Origin: Neolentinus lepideus HHB14362 ss-1
Lineage: Eukaryota > Basidiomycota > Agaricomycetes > Gloeophyllales > Gloeophyllaceae
NCBI GenBank assembly: GCA_001632425.1
Contig: KV425570.1
Span: forward strand, 295,896-359,895
Direction of reading: 5' to 3'
Length of the DNA: 64,000 bases
The translations under genes were made by a program, and so were the position numbers. The stretch's first letter is position 1. Each line of letters begins with the position of its first letter. Below, piece after piece: positions 31,750-45,461 of the stretch. A model generated the notes under the pieces. That model did no database searches. It was given only the letters and a program-made list of their open reading frames with translations, and had not been told where the DNA came from.

Positions 31750-32574
31750 GGCGGATGTTCTGCAACGCGTCAGATGACGGGCAGCGAACAACGTGAAGAA
31801 GCATACACACCGGAAGACGGAATAAAAACCTACAAGTCTAGGATACAGAAGGGCAGGCAAGGCTAAGCGAGGAGAGGCTCAGTGGTGACGGTGCGAGGGT
31901 TCCAAGGTTTTCCACAAAACTTGGGCGACGCGTCCCGGAAGTTGCCGTTCCAATGTGAGCTTAGGTAATAAAATTAATAATCCGTCTTTCATTTCCGCGA
32001 TGCTCTCCCGTGCAACACTGCTGTGTTGGAATCCACAACATTATTCGCTCGATGCACCTTTTCTTCCACTAACACAGTGCAAACTATACGGAATGCACTG
32101 TCTTAATGTAGCAGTGGACTTGTGCATAAGGGATGAGTCCGAAGGAAATAAATATTGGCGGAAGGCTCACCCTCTCAACTGAGATTGGGGCAGAATCTTA
32201 CTGAGAATTCTGCCCCAATCTCAATCGAGAGGGTTGTCACGAGTCTAGGAATAGATGCGAGGAGCGCTGATCTATTACTGTTCTATCTACGTCAATATGA
32301 GTCTGTAAGATCCTTCACGCACAATGCCAGTGGCAGCGTTCAGTGAATACTTTGAATTCCATAAACAGCAAGTGACCTTCCATATAAGGAATATATGTAT
32401 ACATGGAGTCGGAACATTTATCGTTCTCAGGATAAGTGCGATCCGACACTTGGCTGAATCTGATTGTGCTAAGACCGTGAGCATCCTGACATCACTAGTA
32501 GTGTTCAAGCCACTTTGGACAAGCACTGCATAGCTGTGAGGAGCTACATTTTCTCATCTCTTACCACCACTATC
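31750..32574. other. Intergenic between divergent G3BP-like and het-c genes
   Basis: There is no supported gene. It contains the strong inverted repeat at 32170-32233 and probably both promoters. Confidence 0.45.
32170..32233. repeat. Near-perfect 27-bp inverted repeat (hairpin)
   Basis: The left arm 32170-32196 (CCCTCTC, AACT, GAGATTGGGGCAGAAT) and the right arm 32207-32233 pair over 27 positions with two mismatches around a 10-nt loop. The run GAGATTGGGGCAGAAT is perfectly complementary. The distance to the start of het-c is about 340 bases. It could be a small transposon-derived palindrome, an RNA hairpin or a recombination scar. Confidence 0.85.
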
Positions 32575-35500
32575 ATGAGCGCGAACAACAGCGCCAGGCT
32601 CTGGCTGCTACTCTGCGTACTTTTTATTTGCCTGTCCGGTGTACACGCGTTCGGCGCGGGCAATATCCCTTCGTAAGTTCAAGTTGAAGGCTGTGGCGTC
32701 TCCTGGGCTTCGTTAATAAACGATCGGCGGATGTAAATAGGTTCGCGTATCTCGAGGGGAGGGCATTCCGGCATGGCGACATCGTATGTATCTCTCATTG
32801 TCGTTACTTGCCTTCATCCAATGTTGGTGATGAAGTCGTTGATTTCATCTTTGGCTATCGAAGGAAGACACCCTCGCCGAGCTCCTCAAGAAGGGCAGCG
32901 CAGGAGGTGGTATCGCTGCGCTTGGGAGCCTGATTGGAAAAGGAGGGTCGAAGTTTGGTGGGCTTGATGTGAAGCGGGTGTATTTTGGGTGAGTGCAATC
33001 CTTCCCACTCCCATCCTCCAGAGACTCGTGTTCAAATGATATATTCGCATCCGCAGTAACTGGCTCAGAGATTACAGCCAAGTACGCTCTCCCCTTCCCC
33101 CTACTCCCCTCTTACTAACAGCTCAACCAGGCAGTCGATATCGCCAGTCTCAAGAAGCTACAACTCCAAGTACATCTCGGTCGCACCATTATGTCTTTTC
33201 CTATACTAATAACTATTTCAACTCTCTTCAATAGACGATCATCAATCTATGCATGATCCTCGGCTTCCTCGCGCACGGCTACGCTACGCACGAATTCGAG
33301 GTGACCGAGGAAAGGCTGGGTTGTTACCTACCCGTACGTCTTTTTCCACATCCTCGTCATTGGCGTTCTAATTTATAGACTCGTGATCTTTGAATTGTCA
33401 TACACGCACAGACGGAGCACATTGACAACCCGAAAGGCTATGGCGAGGGCGAGGACGCGCGAAAGTATGATCGGAGGCTAAGGGGGCCAGTTAACGTGAG
33501 ACCCAGCCCCAACTCTCATCCGCCCTGACTTACTGTGCCGTGTCTCGTATGTAGCCACAAGAACTGGAAGTCGACCCGCGCACGGGCATGAAGAACTACA
33601 TTGCCAACGGTCCGTCTGTTCTGGCTCTATAGTGCCCTGTTACTCATTAAATCGTGCTAATAAATGCATCAGAGAACGGCTCTTGGGATACCTCGAAAGC
33701 CCTCGTCCGCCGGACGCTCGAGCAGTGCATCCATCTCGGGCGCCAGGCAAGGGCCCAGGGGAGGAAGCAGGACGAGTACGAAAGTTATAGGCTGCTGGGG
33801 CAGGCGGTAAGTCCGTACTGTCATTCTGTCCACTACCATGCTCCCCCCCATTGTCTCACATCGCCCCTCGCCCCCTTTGTCCATCTTCTCTCCTGCTCCC
33901 CTTCCCATCTCCTCCCTCTTTTCACCTTCTTACTCCTTACTCACCCAACTCACCGTAGCTCCACACGCTCGAAGACTTCACCGCGCACTCGAACTTCTGC
34001 GAGCTTGCACTCGTCTCCTTGGGACACAAGAACGTGTTCGTGCACATTGGCGACAATGTGCGCATACAGGCGCCAAATGGGCAGTGGGTTGCGCCGTTGG
34101 TTACAGGTGCGTTCTCTTTCCTCTTTTGGTATCGGCTATCGCGCTCCTGCTTTGCTGTGTGGATTCGACCTCTTGTGTACTATGGTATGTAGGATGGATA
34201 CTGACGTGGACTGATGTGCAGGGACGTTCGGGTCGAGTGACTTCACTCATAGTTTGTTGGGAGGTAAGCGGGTTCGCGTCTCGCCCTCGAGTAAGGTACT
34301 GACTGCAATGCATCTTGATGGACAGAGGCCACCGATCATATCGTACGTGCCTACGCTACGTTTCGACTTTCACAACTGATTTACATTCAATAAATTAGAG
34401 CGAGGTAAATCGCCCTCCCTTTCTCAACTACTCAGTGACTTAGGGGTTTCCAGGCATCCGTGTCAGACCTGAACCGCGAGCTTAACAATGCGACCGCGAA
34501 ATCGCGGTCCATGGGAGGCGGGACCTCGCCTGCGGACGTGCTCCGCGATCTTTTGTTTAAGCTGCCTGGCGGTGGAGGGAACGAGATGTCGAGGGAGATG
34601 GTACGTTTCATTATCTATCTTCTCGTATCGAAATTACTGGAATGGATGGATGGGATGGATGTGCTGATTGTTATACGCGCAGGAGACTGTGGAGAGGATA
34701 CGGGCAGGGCCGTCGCAGCCGGGTGCGAAGAGGCCGGAGGATATGAATCCCCAGGAGATACATGCGGTCCTGTGGCAGGTGTTGACGTTTAGGGATTCAG
34801 GTGAGTCCATGTCCCTGTCCCTGTCCTGGTTTATTCGACTCTTGCTGATTAGATGTGATAGTGGTGAAGAAGATCGAGATGACGATCGGTTAGTATGAGA
34901 AAGTAGAGGTAGCGGTAGTGAATACTGACGGTGCCGTGTATAGAGAGGATTCCTGGGCTAGGACCGCTGGTCGAAAAGTTGATGGATTCTATACAAGGTG
35001 CATGCTCCTCGGCCCTTCTCGAGTCTGTGTGTATTGACAACACCGATTTCGTGTCAAAGTTTTCATCTATACGACACTCGAGGTAAGGAGTTGTCACACG
35101 AGAGATCGTTCTCGAGTCGTGCGTGCATGTGCTGAAGTATTGGGTAGCCTTACCTCAAGCCGCTAATGAAAGTCGCAACGGATGGTTTGATGTCTGCTTC
35201 TGGAGAGGTCATTAATACACATGACCAGTATGAGGTGTGCCGTCGACTCTGTCTCCCCTGCATCATTCGACCTTTGTTTGACCAGTTTGGTTTAGGTGTT
35301 CAATGACCCGCGCGCTGTATGTCTTCCTGTTGTGAATTTTACCTGTACGTTGTTGCTAATGTGAAGGATGATGATAGTCGGATCCTACCCATTCATTCCT
35401 GAGCAAGGATCACTTTGTACGTGGGTTGTGAGTACCATTGATTTTATGCTAAATTCGTGTATCTCCTTTTAGAGCCTGATTCTTAACGAGCCTGCTGGCC

Positions 35501-36578
35501 ATTTGGCCAAGATTATCGTGGTGCGTATGCTTCCAACCATCGAAGGTTTGTGCTCCTGATGCCACAATTCATACAGGCCCATACTGTCGGTCTGGTCGTC
35601 AAAGCCTGGGATGACGCATCCATGAGCGTACATCATGTCACCGAAGATGTTCTGCAATGCCTGTACGCTCTCTCTTACTGATGCTCTTTTTCTCTGGTTC
35701 CCTAACACCGTCGTAGATTTCATCCCGATTTCCACAACCCATCCTCCCAGATCCAGACGAAAATGCTCCATTATATGCGTGAATGGTTACAATCTCTCGG
35801 TCATCGCCAATCAGAAGTCCTCCGCAGGCTAACCAAGGAAGCTGTGCGCAGCCATGAGAACATCCGCCTGCCGGGCGAAGGCGTCTCACACCCCACCGGG
35901 ATAGCGTACGATACTGGCTTGAACGTGCAGCATGACATTCAAGGGTACGTCGCGGGCATCCCTGGGGTTAGCCAGGCGCAGAATTTGCTTGGGAAGATTG
36001 GAAACAGGCCGGGGATGGGCAGTGGGAGGGAGGTGTCGAGCCCTGGGCCTGGATACTCCACAGCGTCGAGACCGCCGGTGTCTAGTTACGCTTCCGAGCC
36101 TCCTACTGGAGAGGCTGCGGGATACTACGGACAAGGGCAGGGACATGGAGGGAGCTCTTATGCGCCACCTTTAGGGGGACCATCATTCCCGGACTCCTCA
36201 GCACCAGGCGGGGGCGCCCCGCCGCCGCCACCACCTCATCATACACGCCCACATCACGGTGGGCACGCGCACGTGCACCACCAAGACTCGTCATATCAGC
36301 CTGGTTATACGCCTTCTTATACATCTCCATCACCGTCCTTCCCAGACGCCGGAGGGTACACGCCGGGAGGTCCAGGAGGATATGCACCTCCCTCTGGTCC
36401 TCCTCCTGGTGGGTTCGCGCCTCCGCCGGGTCCTCCAGGCGGACCTGGGTTCCCCGCACCCGACCCGTGGGGCGCGCCGCCGGGAGGCCCATCGTTCCCG
36501 CAAGCGTACCCTGGCCCTGGAGGAGGAGGGAATAATAATTACGGAGGGTTCAATGATAGTCGTGATCAAAGGTGGTGA
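32575..36578 (+). CDS. het-c: HET-C heterokaryon incompatibility protein homologue (811 aa)
   Basis: HET-C is a secretory-pathway protein first known from Neurospora, where allelic differences cause vegetative incompatibility. In other fungi it is conserved and its role is unclear. Twenty-four exons sum to 2436 nt in frame: 32575-32672, 32741-32783, 32864-32988, 33057-33081, 33131-33169, 33235-33333, 33412-33495, 33555-33609, 33673-33806, 33959-34106, 34222-34263, 34326-34342, 34399-34404, 34454-34600, 34683-34800, 34853-34888, 34944-34997, 35060-35082, 35148-35234, 35296-35316, 35378-35416, 35473-35520, 35577-35662 and 35717-36578. A signal peptide precedes FGAGNIPS, and family phrases include RHGDI, YFGNWLRDYSQAVD, ENGSWDTSKALVRR, VVKKIEMTI, VFNDPRASDPTHSFLSKDHF and MLHYMREWLQSLG. 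The C-terminal 200 residues are Gly/Pro/Tyr-rich with a HH-rich patch, as in Neurospora HET-C. One exon is only 6 nt. Confidence 0.95.
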
Positions 36579-37189
36579 GGGAGATGAGAATTGGATATGT
36601 ATTTGGTAACATCCATTATTTATCTTGTGTGTACTTCTGATGATATTGTCGTGTTGGATTGCGGATCGAGGAATATCTATTGACCACGTACGTGAGTGTT
36701 ATGGTTTATTGCGGAGTATGGGTTTATGCAGAAGCGTCAATGAGTCAAACGACTGGTCGGTGTATGCAGAAATCAATCAGTCATAACCGAGTACGGGTTC
36801 AGGGGCATGGATTAGGACAGTCGACCGAATTGTACGGCATCTACACAGTTTCCTTTCAAATTCGAGATCAGAACCCTTGCCATCCCTGGTTGATGCGTCC
36901 GTAGTCATGACGCGCTTACCTGAAGAGTCTCTGGAATATGTCACCGGAGTGACGATCACTGCCCGCGTCCGATTTCAAACGGCTCTTTGGCTAAATGCGC
37001 TCCATTCCACCACTCCAAGAAGGACTTAAAATCTGCGCAGTGGATGGGGGTCTTATGTTGAGTTACCGAGTATGCGTGGATAGAGTTGGGCCTCAAGCTT
37101 TCGAGACATAGGTACATTTTTATCAGTGGCTCCGATAGATTGTTGCCAAAGTAGAAGGATCGTCTCAAAGCGCTTGCAATACCTGTCTA
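36579..37189. other. Region downstream of het-c, no gene recognised
   Basis: No open frame with motifs or splice support. It leads into the kinase relic at 37190. Confidence 0.4.
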
Positions 37190-37294
37190 CACCAGTACCA
37201 TCCGATTTGTCTGCACTACAACGATCTCGTACCGCAAAACATCCTCGTAGATGAGAGCGGTCGTTTCATGGGCTTAGTTAATTGGGCATGTCTC
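37190..37294 (+). pseudogene. Relic of an APH-type small-molecule kinase
   Basis: A 35-codon stretch reads CLHYNDLVPQNILVDESGR followed by FMGLVNWACL. This is the catalytic loop (H-x-D-L-x-x-x-N) and the following D/N-W block of the aminoglycoside phosphotransferase/choline kinase family that is widespread in fungi. Here the catalytic histidine is H-Y-N-D-shifted and the usual metal-binding D of the V-D-W motif is N. The frame is not open to either side, and I find no N-terminal part, so it is a fragment of a dead gene. Confidence 0.55.
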
Positions 37295-38297
37295 TTGTGG
37301 TTTCCCCAGTGCTGAGAATCTACTACGCAAAAGAGTCGTATACGATTTGGAGCGCCTTGATGTACGACATTCCTGGACAGCTTGAGGAAGAACTTAAGGA
37401 GGTAGAGCAAGAGCTTTGAGCCTGAACGATCACTTATAGTCCTATGTTCGCTCAGATCTCGATATGTTCTGCAGTATCCGCTCAGATATCTGCCTTATTA
37501 CTATGTGATGAACACAATGCCGCGTCTTACATGTCCGTTCGGTCGTGACATAGCGCCACCAGGATGTGTGCCAAGCAGAGCCAAATAAAGCCGCCACAAC
37601 CAAACCACTACGCTTTCTCCTCGCCTTCATCCACTACTCGGGTTACCGTGTCATGCTCCGGTCCTGGCGGCACAATAGCCACGAGTTCTATGAAGTCGGG
37701 ATCAGGATCGAGGAGATGAAGCGAACAATGTGTAAGATCATCACTCACGATCGCATTGTATAGTCTCTATCAGTCACGATTTTGATGTATGGATGGAGTG
37801 AATGGTTTGATCAGATGACGCCCCATTGCATGCAATTGCAATCGTGCTACTATTTTGCTGACAGACCGAGAAGATCCAAGAATAAATTACGATTAATATA
37901 GCTATCCCATTCCAATGATACCAGGCAGGGTCGGTACGTGTATACTACGAATTCATCGTATGTAGGGTAGGTGTAAGAAGTACAGTATAAGGAGCGTGTA
38001 CGTGGCAGCGTTTGAATAATTTATCATATACGAAGGTGAACGTGAAATAATTATGGGTCCTGAGACCGTTCATCGTACAAAGGCGCTCGTAACGAGCCAA
38101 GAAATTGGTTTGTACACGTACAACGTGAAAGAAGAAAAAGACTCGTTTTGACATGTCCGATGAACATAACACTACTTTTGAGATCTTGAGCTGAGTGTCT
38201 TGAAGAATTTGAACAACTTGAATTATTCGTAGAATTGCTGAAGTCCCAAAAAACCAAGGAGTGGTGACGTGAAAAATGAACGCGGGAGAGAGGTGCA
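37295..38297. other. Gene-free stretch after the kinase relic
   Basis: Weak frames only. The part at 37300-37420 may still derive from the same kinase relic. Nothing else is recognised. Confidence 0.35.
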
Positions 38298-38954
38298 TTA
38301 GAGGCGCTTGAGAATGGTCATAAGCCCTGGGACGCCCCGTGAGTTCTCGAGCGCTGGTGGTGTGCGTGGGTCACGACGGGAGGTGCGCGCTGCGGAAGCT
38401 TCGTATGTCACCTATATTAAGGGGTAATTAAGGGTAATTAAAGGGTCAGGAGAAGACAAGTTATCAGACAAGAGAGCTAGCGTACATGGACTTTGTACGT
38501 TGCGTGGTTGCCGCTAGACTTTGTCGGATGGACCGTACATGACCACCTAATCAAGCACTTATGAGTCGCGTCTCCTTTGTGATATGAGATATTGGGCCCA
38601 AGCTTACCGCTCATCAACTAAGCAGTTCGCCCCCAAAGTCTTCGCCTTGTCGAGAAGAGCGGCCCTCGACGCCCTCACCAGCTTCCGCACATCGACGGCG
38701 TCCACGACTATGAACGTCTCCTCCTGAATCAAAGGCAGCTTCTTGGCGCCAACGGTGGGGTCGTCCTGGAGCGTGGGATGCGTCATGTATTCCGAGCCAG
38801 AAGACGAGTCGATGTGGTTGCTGTTGGCCTTGGAGCTAGCGGGGCGGAGCTTCAGGAAAAGGGAGGCGACGTCGACGACCTTGAATAGGGCGGAGGAGGG
38901 TGATGTCGGCGGGGAGGAGAGTGGCGAGTCAGGGGAGGAGATGCGAGTCAGCAT
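38298..38954 (-). CDS. Small conserved basidiomycete protein of unknown function (173 aa)
   Basis: Exons on the minus strand are 38954-38608, 38546-38486 and 38411-38298 (522 nt in frame, introns 61 and 74 nt, GT-AG). The start is the ATG after a (GGT)n run in the leader. The wording GAKKLPLIQEETFIVVDA, LDKAKTLGANCLVDERW and the C-terminal SRGVPGLMTILKRL looks conserved, and I recall similar proteins in other mushroom-forming fungi, but no function is known to me. The N-terminal 35 residues are Ser/Pro-rich. There is no signal peptide or membrane segment. Confidence 0.7.
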
Positions 38955-41900
38955 GGTGGTGGTGGTGGTAGTCGTAAGTGAGAGAGAAATATTGAAGTGG
39001 AAGTGAATGAAGAAAGGCTGCGGCAGACATGCTGCCTTGAAGGGGCCGTTCTGTAGCCAGGCCGTGTGAGTATTAATAGACCTAGGCCGAATCAAGATCT
39101 CTCATTAATGTCACGAATCAAGACCCTTCAGTGTTACTATTCCTCAACTGTATATTATTCTTCCATTTAATTGAACCTGGTAATTAACTCGCTGTATTCT
39201 TCGAGGCCCGAGTGAGACGGACCTGGCACTTTTACTTCTGCAAATCTGGAGCTCCTGCTTGCCTCTGAATATGCTTTGCTTACCCACCATCGCCGCCACA
39301 AGCCGAATACTCTTCTCACTTCGCGAATGTCGCAAACTTGTTGGTTCCGGTTCATCACACACGTGGGGTACCCGCAATCTTTGTTTGCTTGCACACTTTT
39401 AGAAGGTTCTCGGAGCTCATCGCACCCCGCGATGGGCTATGCGCAAGTTGCCGGGATCAACTCTCAGACCCTCGACAGAAGGAAATGATGTTCCCTCAGC
39501 GACAGGGAAGGGATATAAGCGATGTTCAGAGAATAAGATAGTGTTTACGTTTACGAGGGACACTACTTAAAACAAGCGTCAGGAGAAAAGCCACCGAGCT
39601 AACATTATCTTCCGAGTGCGGCGTACAAAGGCCATGAAATCAGACGTTGTATCTCGATATGTCAAGTGCATCGTGGTGGATCGTAAGATACGGGTTGACC
39701 ATAAGAAGGGAGGACTTCGATACGCGGCACATCTTACCTGAACATCCGTTGGTACCAGAATTTCTCATTATTAGAACGGATAGCTTCAAGTTGCCACGCC
39801 TTGCTGAGGGAGTAGAGTCGACCGCTCTTCTTGCCACATGTAAGAAATGATGTCAGTGATGAACTGGTATGATTCGCGAGCGGTGAAACACAGGGATACA
39901 TGATGGTCCTTGCTTATGTTGTCGAAGAGGCGGCGGGAGCGCAGGAGCACAGTGCTGACGAAAGGTAAGCGCGTGTCAAATAGGACAGCGCTGGACTCAC
40001 CAAATCTCAAAGTAGTCTCGTTAGAGCATTACCCATGCACTTGACGTCGAATATGAAATGATTGTAGGTAGGTCCCCCCTCAAGCAAAGTCGTTGGGGGT
40101 AGTGCCACGGTTTACCTATGCTGCATGCCTCTGCAGAGGGCACGGCGTCTCGCAAGGGAGTCGACAAGTAATAATGCTTGCATACGTCAAAGTCAACCGA
40201 GCGATACCTCACGTTCGGTGAGGATCGGTGTTGTATTTTTTGCAATGCAGAGTCGAGCTTCCATTATTCAGCATTAAGTAGCTGGGAAGTCTAACAGCAT
40301 AGTGATGTCAGCCGAGATGAGCCGAGACATCCTGAAGTCTCTGAGTTAGAGAAAGGAAGTGGTTACGAGCTCACGCGATGAGCCACGCGGAGCTAACGAA
40401 GGAAACCTGGCCCTTCAAGCGTTGATGAGCACTAATCAAGGTGGCACCCACAGATACTCACTTGAAGGACATACTCGATGCAGTATACGACCTCCGCGAC
40501 AGTGCTTAATTTGGGAGAGCAGAATACGTCAACGTTCCGCCTAAGATATACATCAGAAAATTGCCACAAACTGGATTTAATATAAATACTGATCGAGGTG
40601 TTACGATATAATGGATGTCGAGGGGAGGAAGGATACCCGGGACCGTTGCAAGATCGTACAGGCAAAGAGCTGTGACTTTCTGGCATGCAAGAGGCCTTAG
40701 TCGCAAGGTAATCAGTGCCCAACAAGGGCCGACAGAGCCACAGTGTCGCGAGACGCATACCGTGTCGATAGACTCGGACCGCACCAGAACAGAGGTGGAG
40801 CGTGAGGTGGGGAACGCTATCGGGAGGATCAAGGACAGCTGGTTAAAATGAGCGTACAGGGACGACATTTTCAATCAAACAGGAAGTTTGTTTGGAGTCT
40901 AGTAAACGACAGAGATCAAGGTGTAGGTGCAGTAGTCCACTATCTCTCTCATGGAGATGACATTGACCTAGGGACGTTGGACATGCTATTAGGACATACC
41001 ATTAACTGCACGCCTGAGGATATACTCTGTTGCCAATGTCACATTCTAAAGACCTAGCACCATGGCATTAGCGTAAACATTAACGGGACTGTAGAACAAA
41101 CCTGACCACGGGACGCGGTGGGCTTACACCACCCGGTGTTCAGCTACTATCAAAGCACCGTCTTATATATCCGCTGAGACGCGCGCTTGAGACAGTATAA
41201 ATATTGAAGTCAACCAGCGCTATGAGGACTGTCAGGGAACGACTCCAAGACTAGTGTCATGCAGGCGGCACTCGCCGATAAATGCGGCGCCTACACCTAC
41301 TTGCCGCCTGTGCCACTTCCATGTCTTGCTCGTTGATAGATTGTAGGATATTAATTGTTTCGTGTGATTGCGAGCTTTCGATACGAGGCGATGAGAGGGA
41401 AGAATTGGCATAAAAAAATTCCTTACGAGCGATCTGCGGCAATGACTCAGCGCTCAGAGACTTGGCTCGAATCATGTCCAAAAATCAGTCACCACAAGCA
41501 CTGTCTGAACGGTTTCTTACAATCCGGTTAGCGACATATGCTTTACACGCGGAGTCAGAATGACGGGACGCACCTGAGGTGACTCGAACCTTGTGGCGCT
41601 ATGATATGGCGACCTTATACTCTGTCCGCGAGAGGTTGATCCGGATAGCCTTGGTCTGGCGACAGCCAGCGCCTCCTGTCCTATAGTAACGCCCGAGAGC
41701 CGCTCACACCAGAGATTTTTGTAGTGTACACAGCCCCAGCAACAAGCTACTTGTGACTGCCACTGACGAGTTGGGCTGATGCGAATGGCATGTACGAGAA
41801 TAGAAACACATCATTTGCCAGCAATTAGCAGCTCTAGACGACTTTGGGGGGTGATTGAAGATCCTGGCCCAGGGGGCTGATAGGATAACCTATCGATAAG

Positions 41901-43369
41901 TTTCAGTGTTGGTCGTCTACTAGACTTGGAACGCAATTACTGAGAGCCTATATCTCATCGAGAGACTGCTAATCACGAGGCTCTGTGCATTGAAAGCAAC
42001 AGAAATACTGCCAAACTCACTTGAGATCTCTCAGGCGTTTCCGTTACTTCGGACGCGAGCATAGCCTATCAGTAGGTTGGGTGCTATTCTCGGTCAGTGT
42101 AGACATGTTGCTTGTCGATATGACGGACGTGATCGACACACCGCTGCGGCTGGGAACGCAGGTACGATTGGCTGCATTCGAAATAGCTTGTTTTAGGTAT
42201 TCCGTTTCCTCGGGGGTTGGAATAGTTGTTCTGCGAGGCTCATGTTGTGCCAGCTTGTACTTGGGTTTATGCGCAAGGCGCTCCTCGAGAATGCGTCAAG
42301 TGTAGTGATCCGGGGGAAACGAAGAACGCGAATCCGAGAAGACGCTGAGCTTGAAACCTGATCATGGAGGGCCCGGCATGCAAGACGCTTTACTTGCGGG
42401 GACAAGGCGAAACGTCTTGCATGACAGGTCCAATTCGCAGTATCACAGCGTTCCGGCTTCCTAGTGCAACAACGCCACAAAACGTCGTTGATCTCGAAGA
42501 AGGGGATGTCACCGACTTTCCGGGATATCAGCTTGAGTTGGGCCTTGGGGCATGGCTGCGGGACCTGACCGTACGCGTACACTGCGGGCCACTTCTGGTT
42601 GAATTCCGTCGACTCCGTGCGAACGGAGTATCGCTACAAGAGGTAGATGATAGATCCCTGTATGTTGCTGAGGATAAGTTAGTAAAGTTTCCCAGCTGCA
42701 GCGAGGAGTGACACGCATACCTAATGGCTAGTTCAATTTTGAATACCGCGTCAGTTATAACCGAATCCCCGCATACACAGTTGAGGTTAGACAAACACTA
42801 CCTTCACTACGTGAAAGAGGAACATGATTTCATCACCGGCACAGGTCCATATCATTCATCTGTCAGCTTGTATTCCACAAAGAGACCGATATGGAGGCGG
42901 CATTGGGTGATGGACTGCTATCGACCTCATCATGATTCACCTGTAACATCTGAAGTATGATGGCTCTGATCTTCTTTGACAGTCATCATATGTCGGTGGT
43001 CGCACCAAGCACAGGCATATACAGCGCAAATACGACCGAGCTGCACTTGTATTATTTTGATCTTGAAATTTACGGAACCGACGAAAACATACGGACAGTG
43101 ACTGTCAGTAGCCTGAGTCGGAAGCGTGGTCCATGAATGGGACAGGAGCATATTTAGACGCTGTCGTCGTCGGATGAGATGTAGTTGATGGTGCACCGAC
43201 GATGACCAAGGGCATCGCCATGACATTGGTAGTGCAACTGCGATATTGAGAGCAACGCAACCCGCCGATCGCAGGATGTACAAGGAGTGGCCCGGGGGTG
43301 GGCACGAATTCCCTTTCTGGGCAGAGATATGCTGTCGTTGTCCTGGACAACAAACGACCCCGCGAAACT
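38955..43369. other. Gene-poor stretch of about 4.4 kb
   Basis: Many short frames exist on both strands, but none has a recognisable motif or a set of in-frame splice sites. The longest (42193-42711, both strands) overlap each other. A (GGT)n run lies at about 38953-38968. A tRNA-like B-box word (GGTTCGAGTC on the minus strand, near 41590) is not part of a foldable tRNA. The stretch may be decayed repeat DNA. I see nothing that explains it. Confidence 0.45.
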
Positions 43370-43380
43370 GCATATAATAG
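43370..43380 (+). promoter_or_regulatory. Putative TATA box of the MAPK gene
   Basis: GCATATAATAG lies 73-83 bases upstream of the start codon. A pyrimidine-rich tract (about 43395-43445) follows, as is usual for fungal core promoters. Confidence 0.5.
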
Positions 43381-43452
43381 CTTTCCCGTCTCAGCTCATC
43401 TTTTGTTCTCAATCCCTCTTTATACCTTATCCTTCCCCTTCTACCTCCAGCA

Positions 43453-45017
<1,565 letters not shown>

Positions 45018-45461
45018 CATACTCGCTCTGCTCGTTCCGCTTGTTCTGCCAATTCAGACAGAACTATTCTAGATCTATCGCGTCACGGAGGTTTTGGGAG
45101 GGATGCTGTGGGGAAAGGGGGATACCAACTTGTATCGATTGTAACTCTTACCGCACTCACGCTACGCTGCACGCACGCACGCACGCACGCATGCATACAT
45201 CGATTCTCGAAAGCAATGATGACATCTCACTTGGATTTTTGGATACCAAACAGCTGATTTCGGTTGGCGCTGGCGTTGCGCCCATGACGGACACCGGGGA
45301 GGTCTATATGCCCTTGATTTGGACTTCCTTCGAAAAATGTACTCGTAGGAATATGTGATGCAGTACGTTGATCTACCGTGTGATTAATACGGTCTTTTAA
45401 TACGCCTTCCGACTCTGTTCGAGGAGTCTAGGGCCTTGAAGGGAAATCGAAAACGCTTGAA
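45018..45461. other. 3' region of the MAPK gene
   Basis: No gene is present. It contains a short GCAC microsatellite (45169-45190) and probably the MAPK 3' untranslated region. Confidence 0.45.
45169..45190. repeat. GCAC tetranucleotide microsatellite
   Basis: About five uninterrupted GCAC units are followed by the related ATGCATAC. It may vary in length between strains. Confidence 0.8.

Noticed and set aside
34668..35097. Open frames on both strands in the het-c region
   Set aside because: They cross introns of the het-c model, whose 24 exons keep one frame with family wording.
36180..36578. Pro/Gly-rich tail after het-c considered as a separate gene
   Set aside because: It is in frame with the conserved HET-C exon from 35717 onward, and a glycine-rich C-terminus is a known feature of this protein.
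41560..41660. tRNA-like B-box word GGTTCGAGTC on the minus strand
   Set aside because: The bases on either side do not form a T-stem, no A-box lies at the right distance and no acceptor stem pairs, so it is not a tRNA or an obvious tRNA-derived SINE.
42193..42711. Opposing open frames of 115-129 codons in the gene-poor stretch
   Set aside because: They overlap on opposite strands, show no family motifs and lack convincing splice sites.
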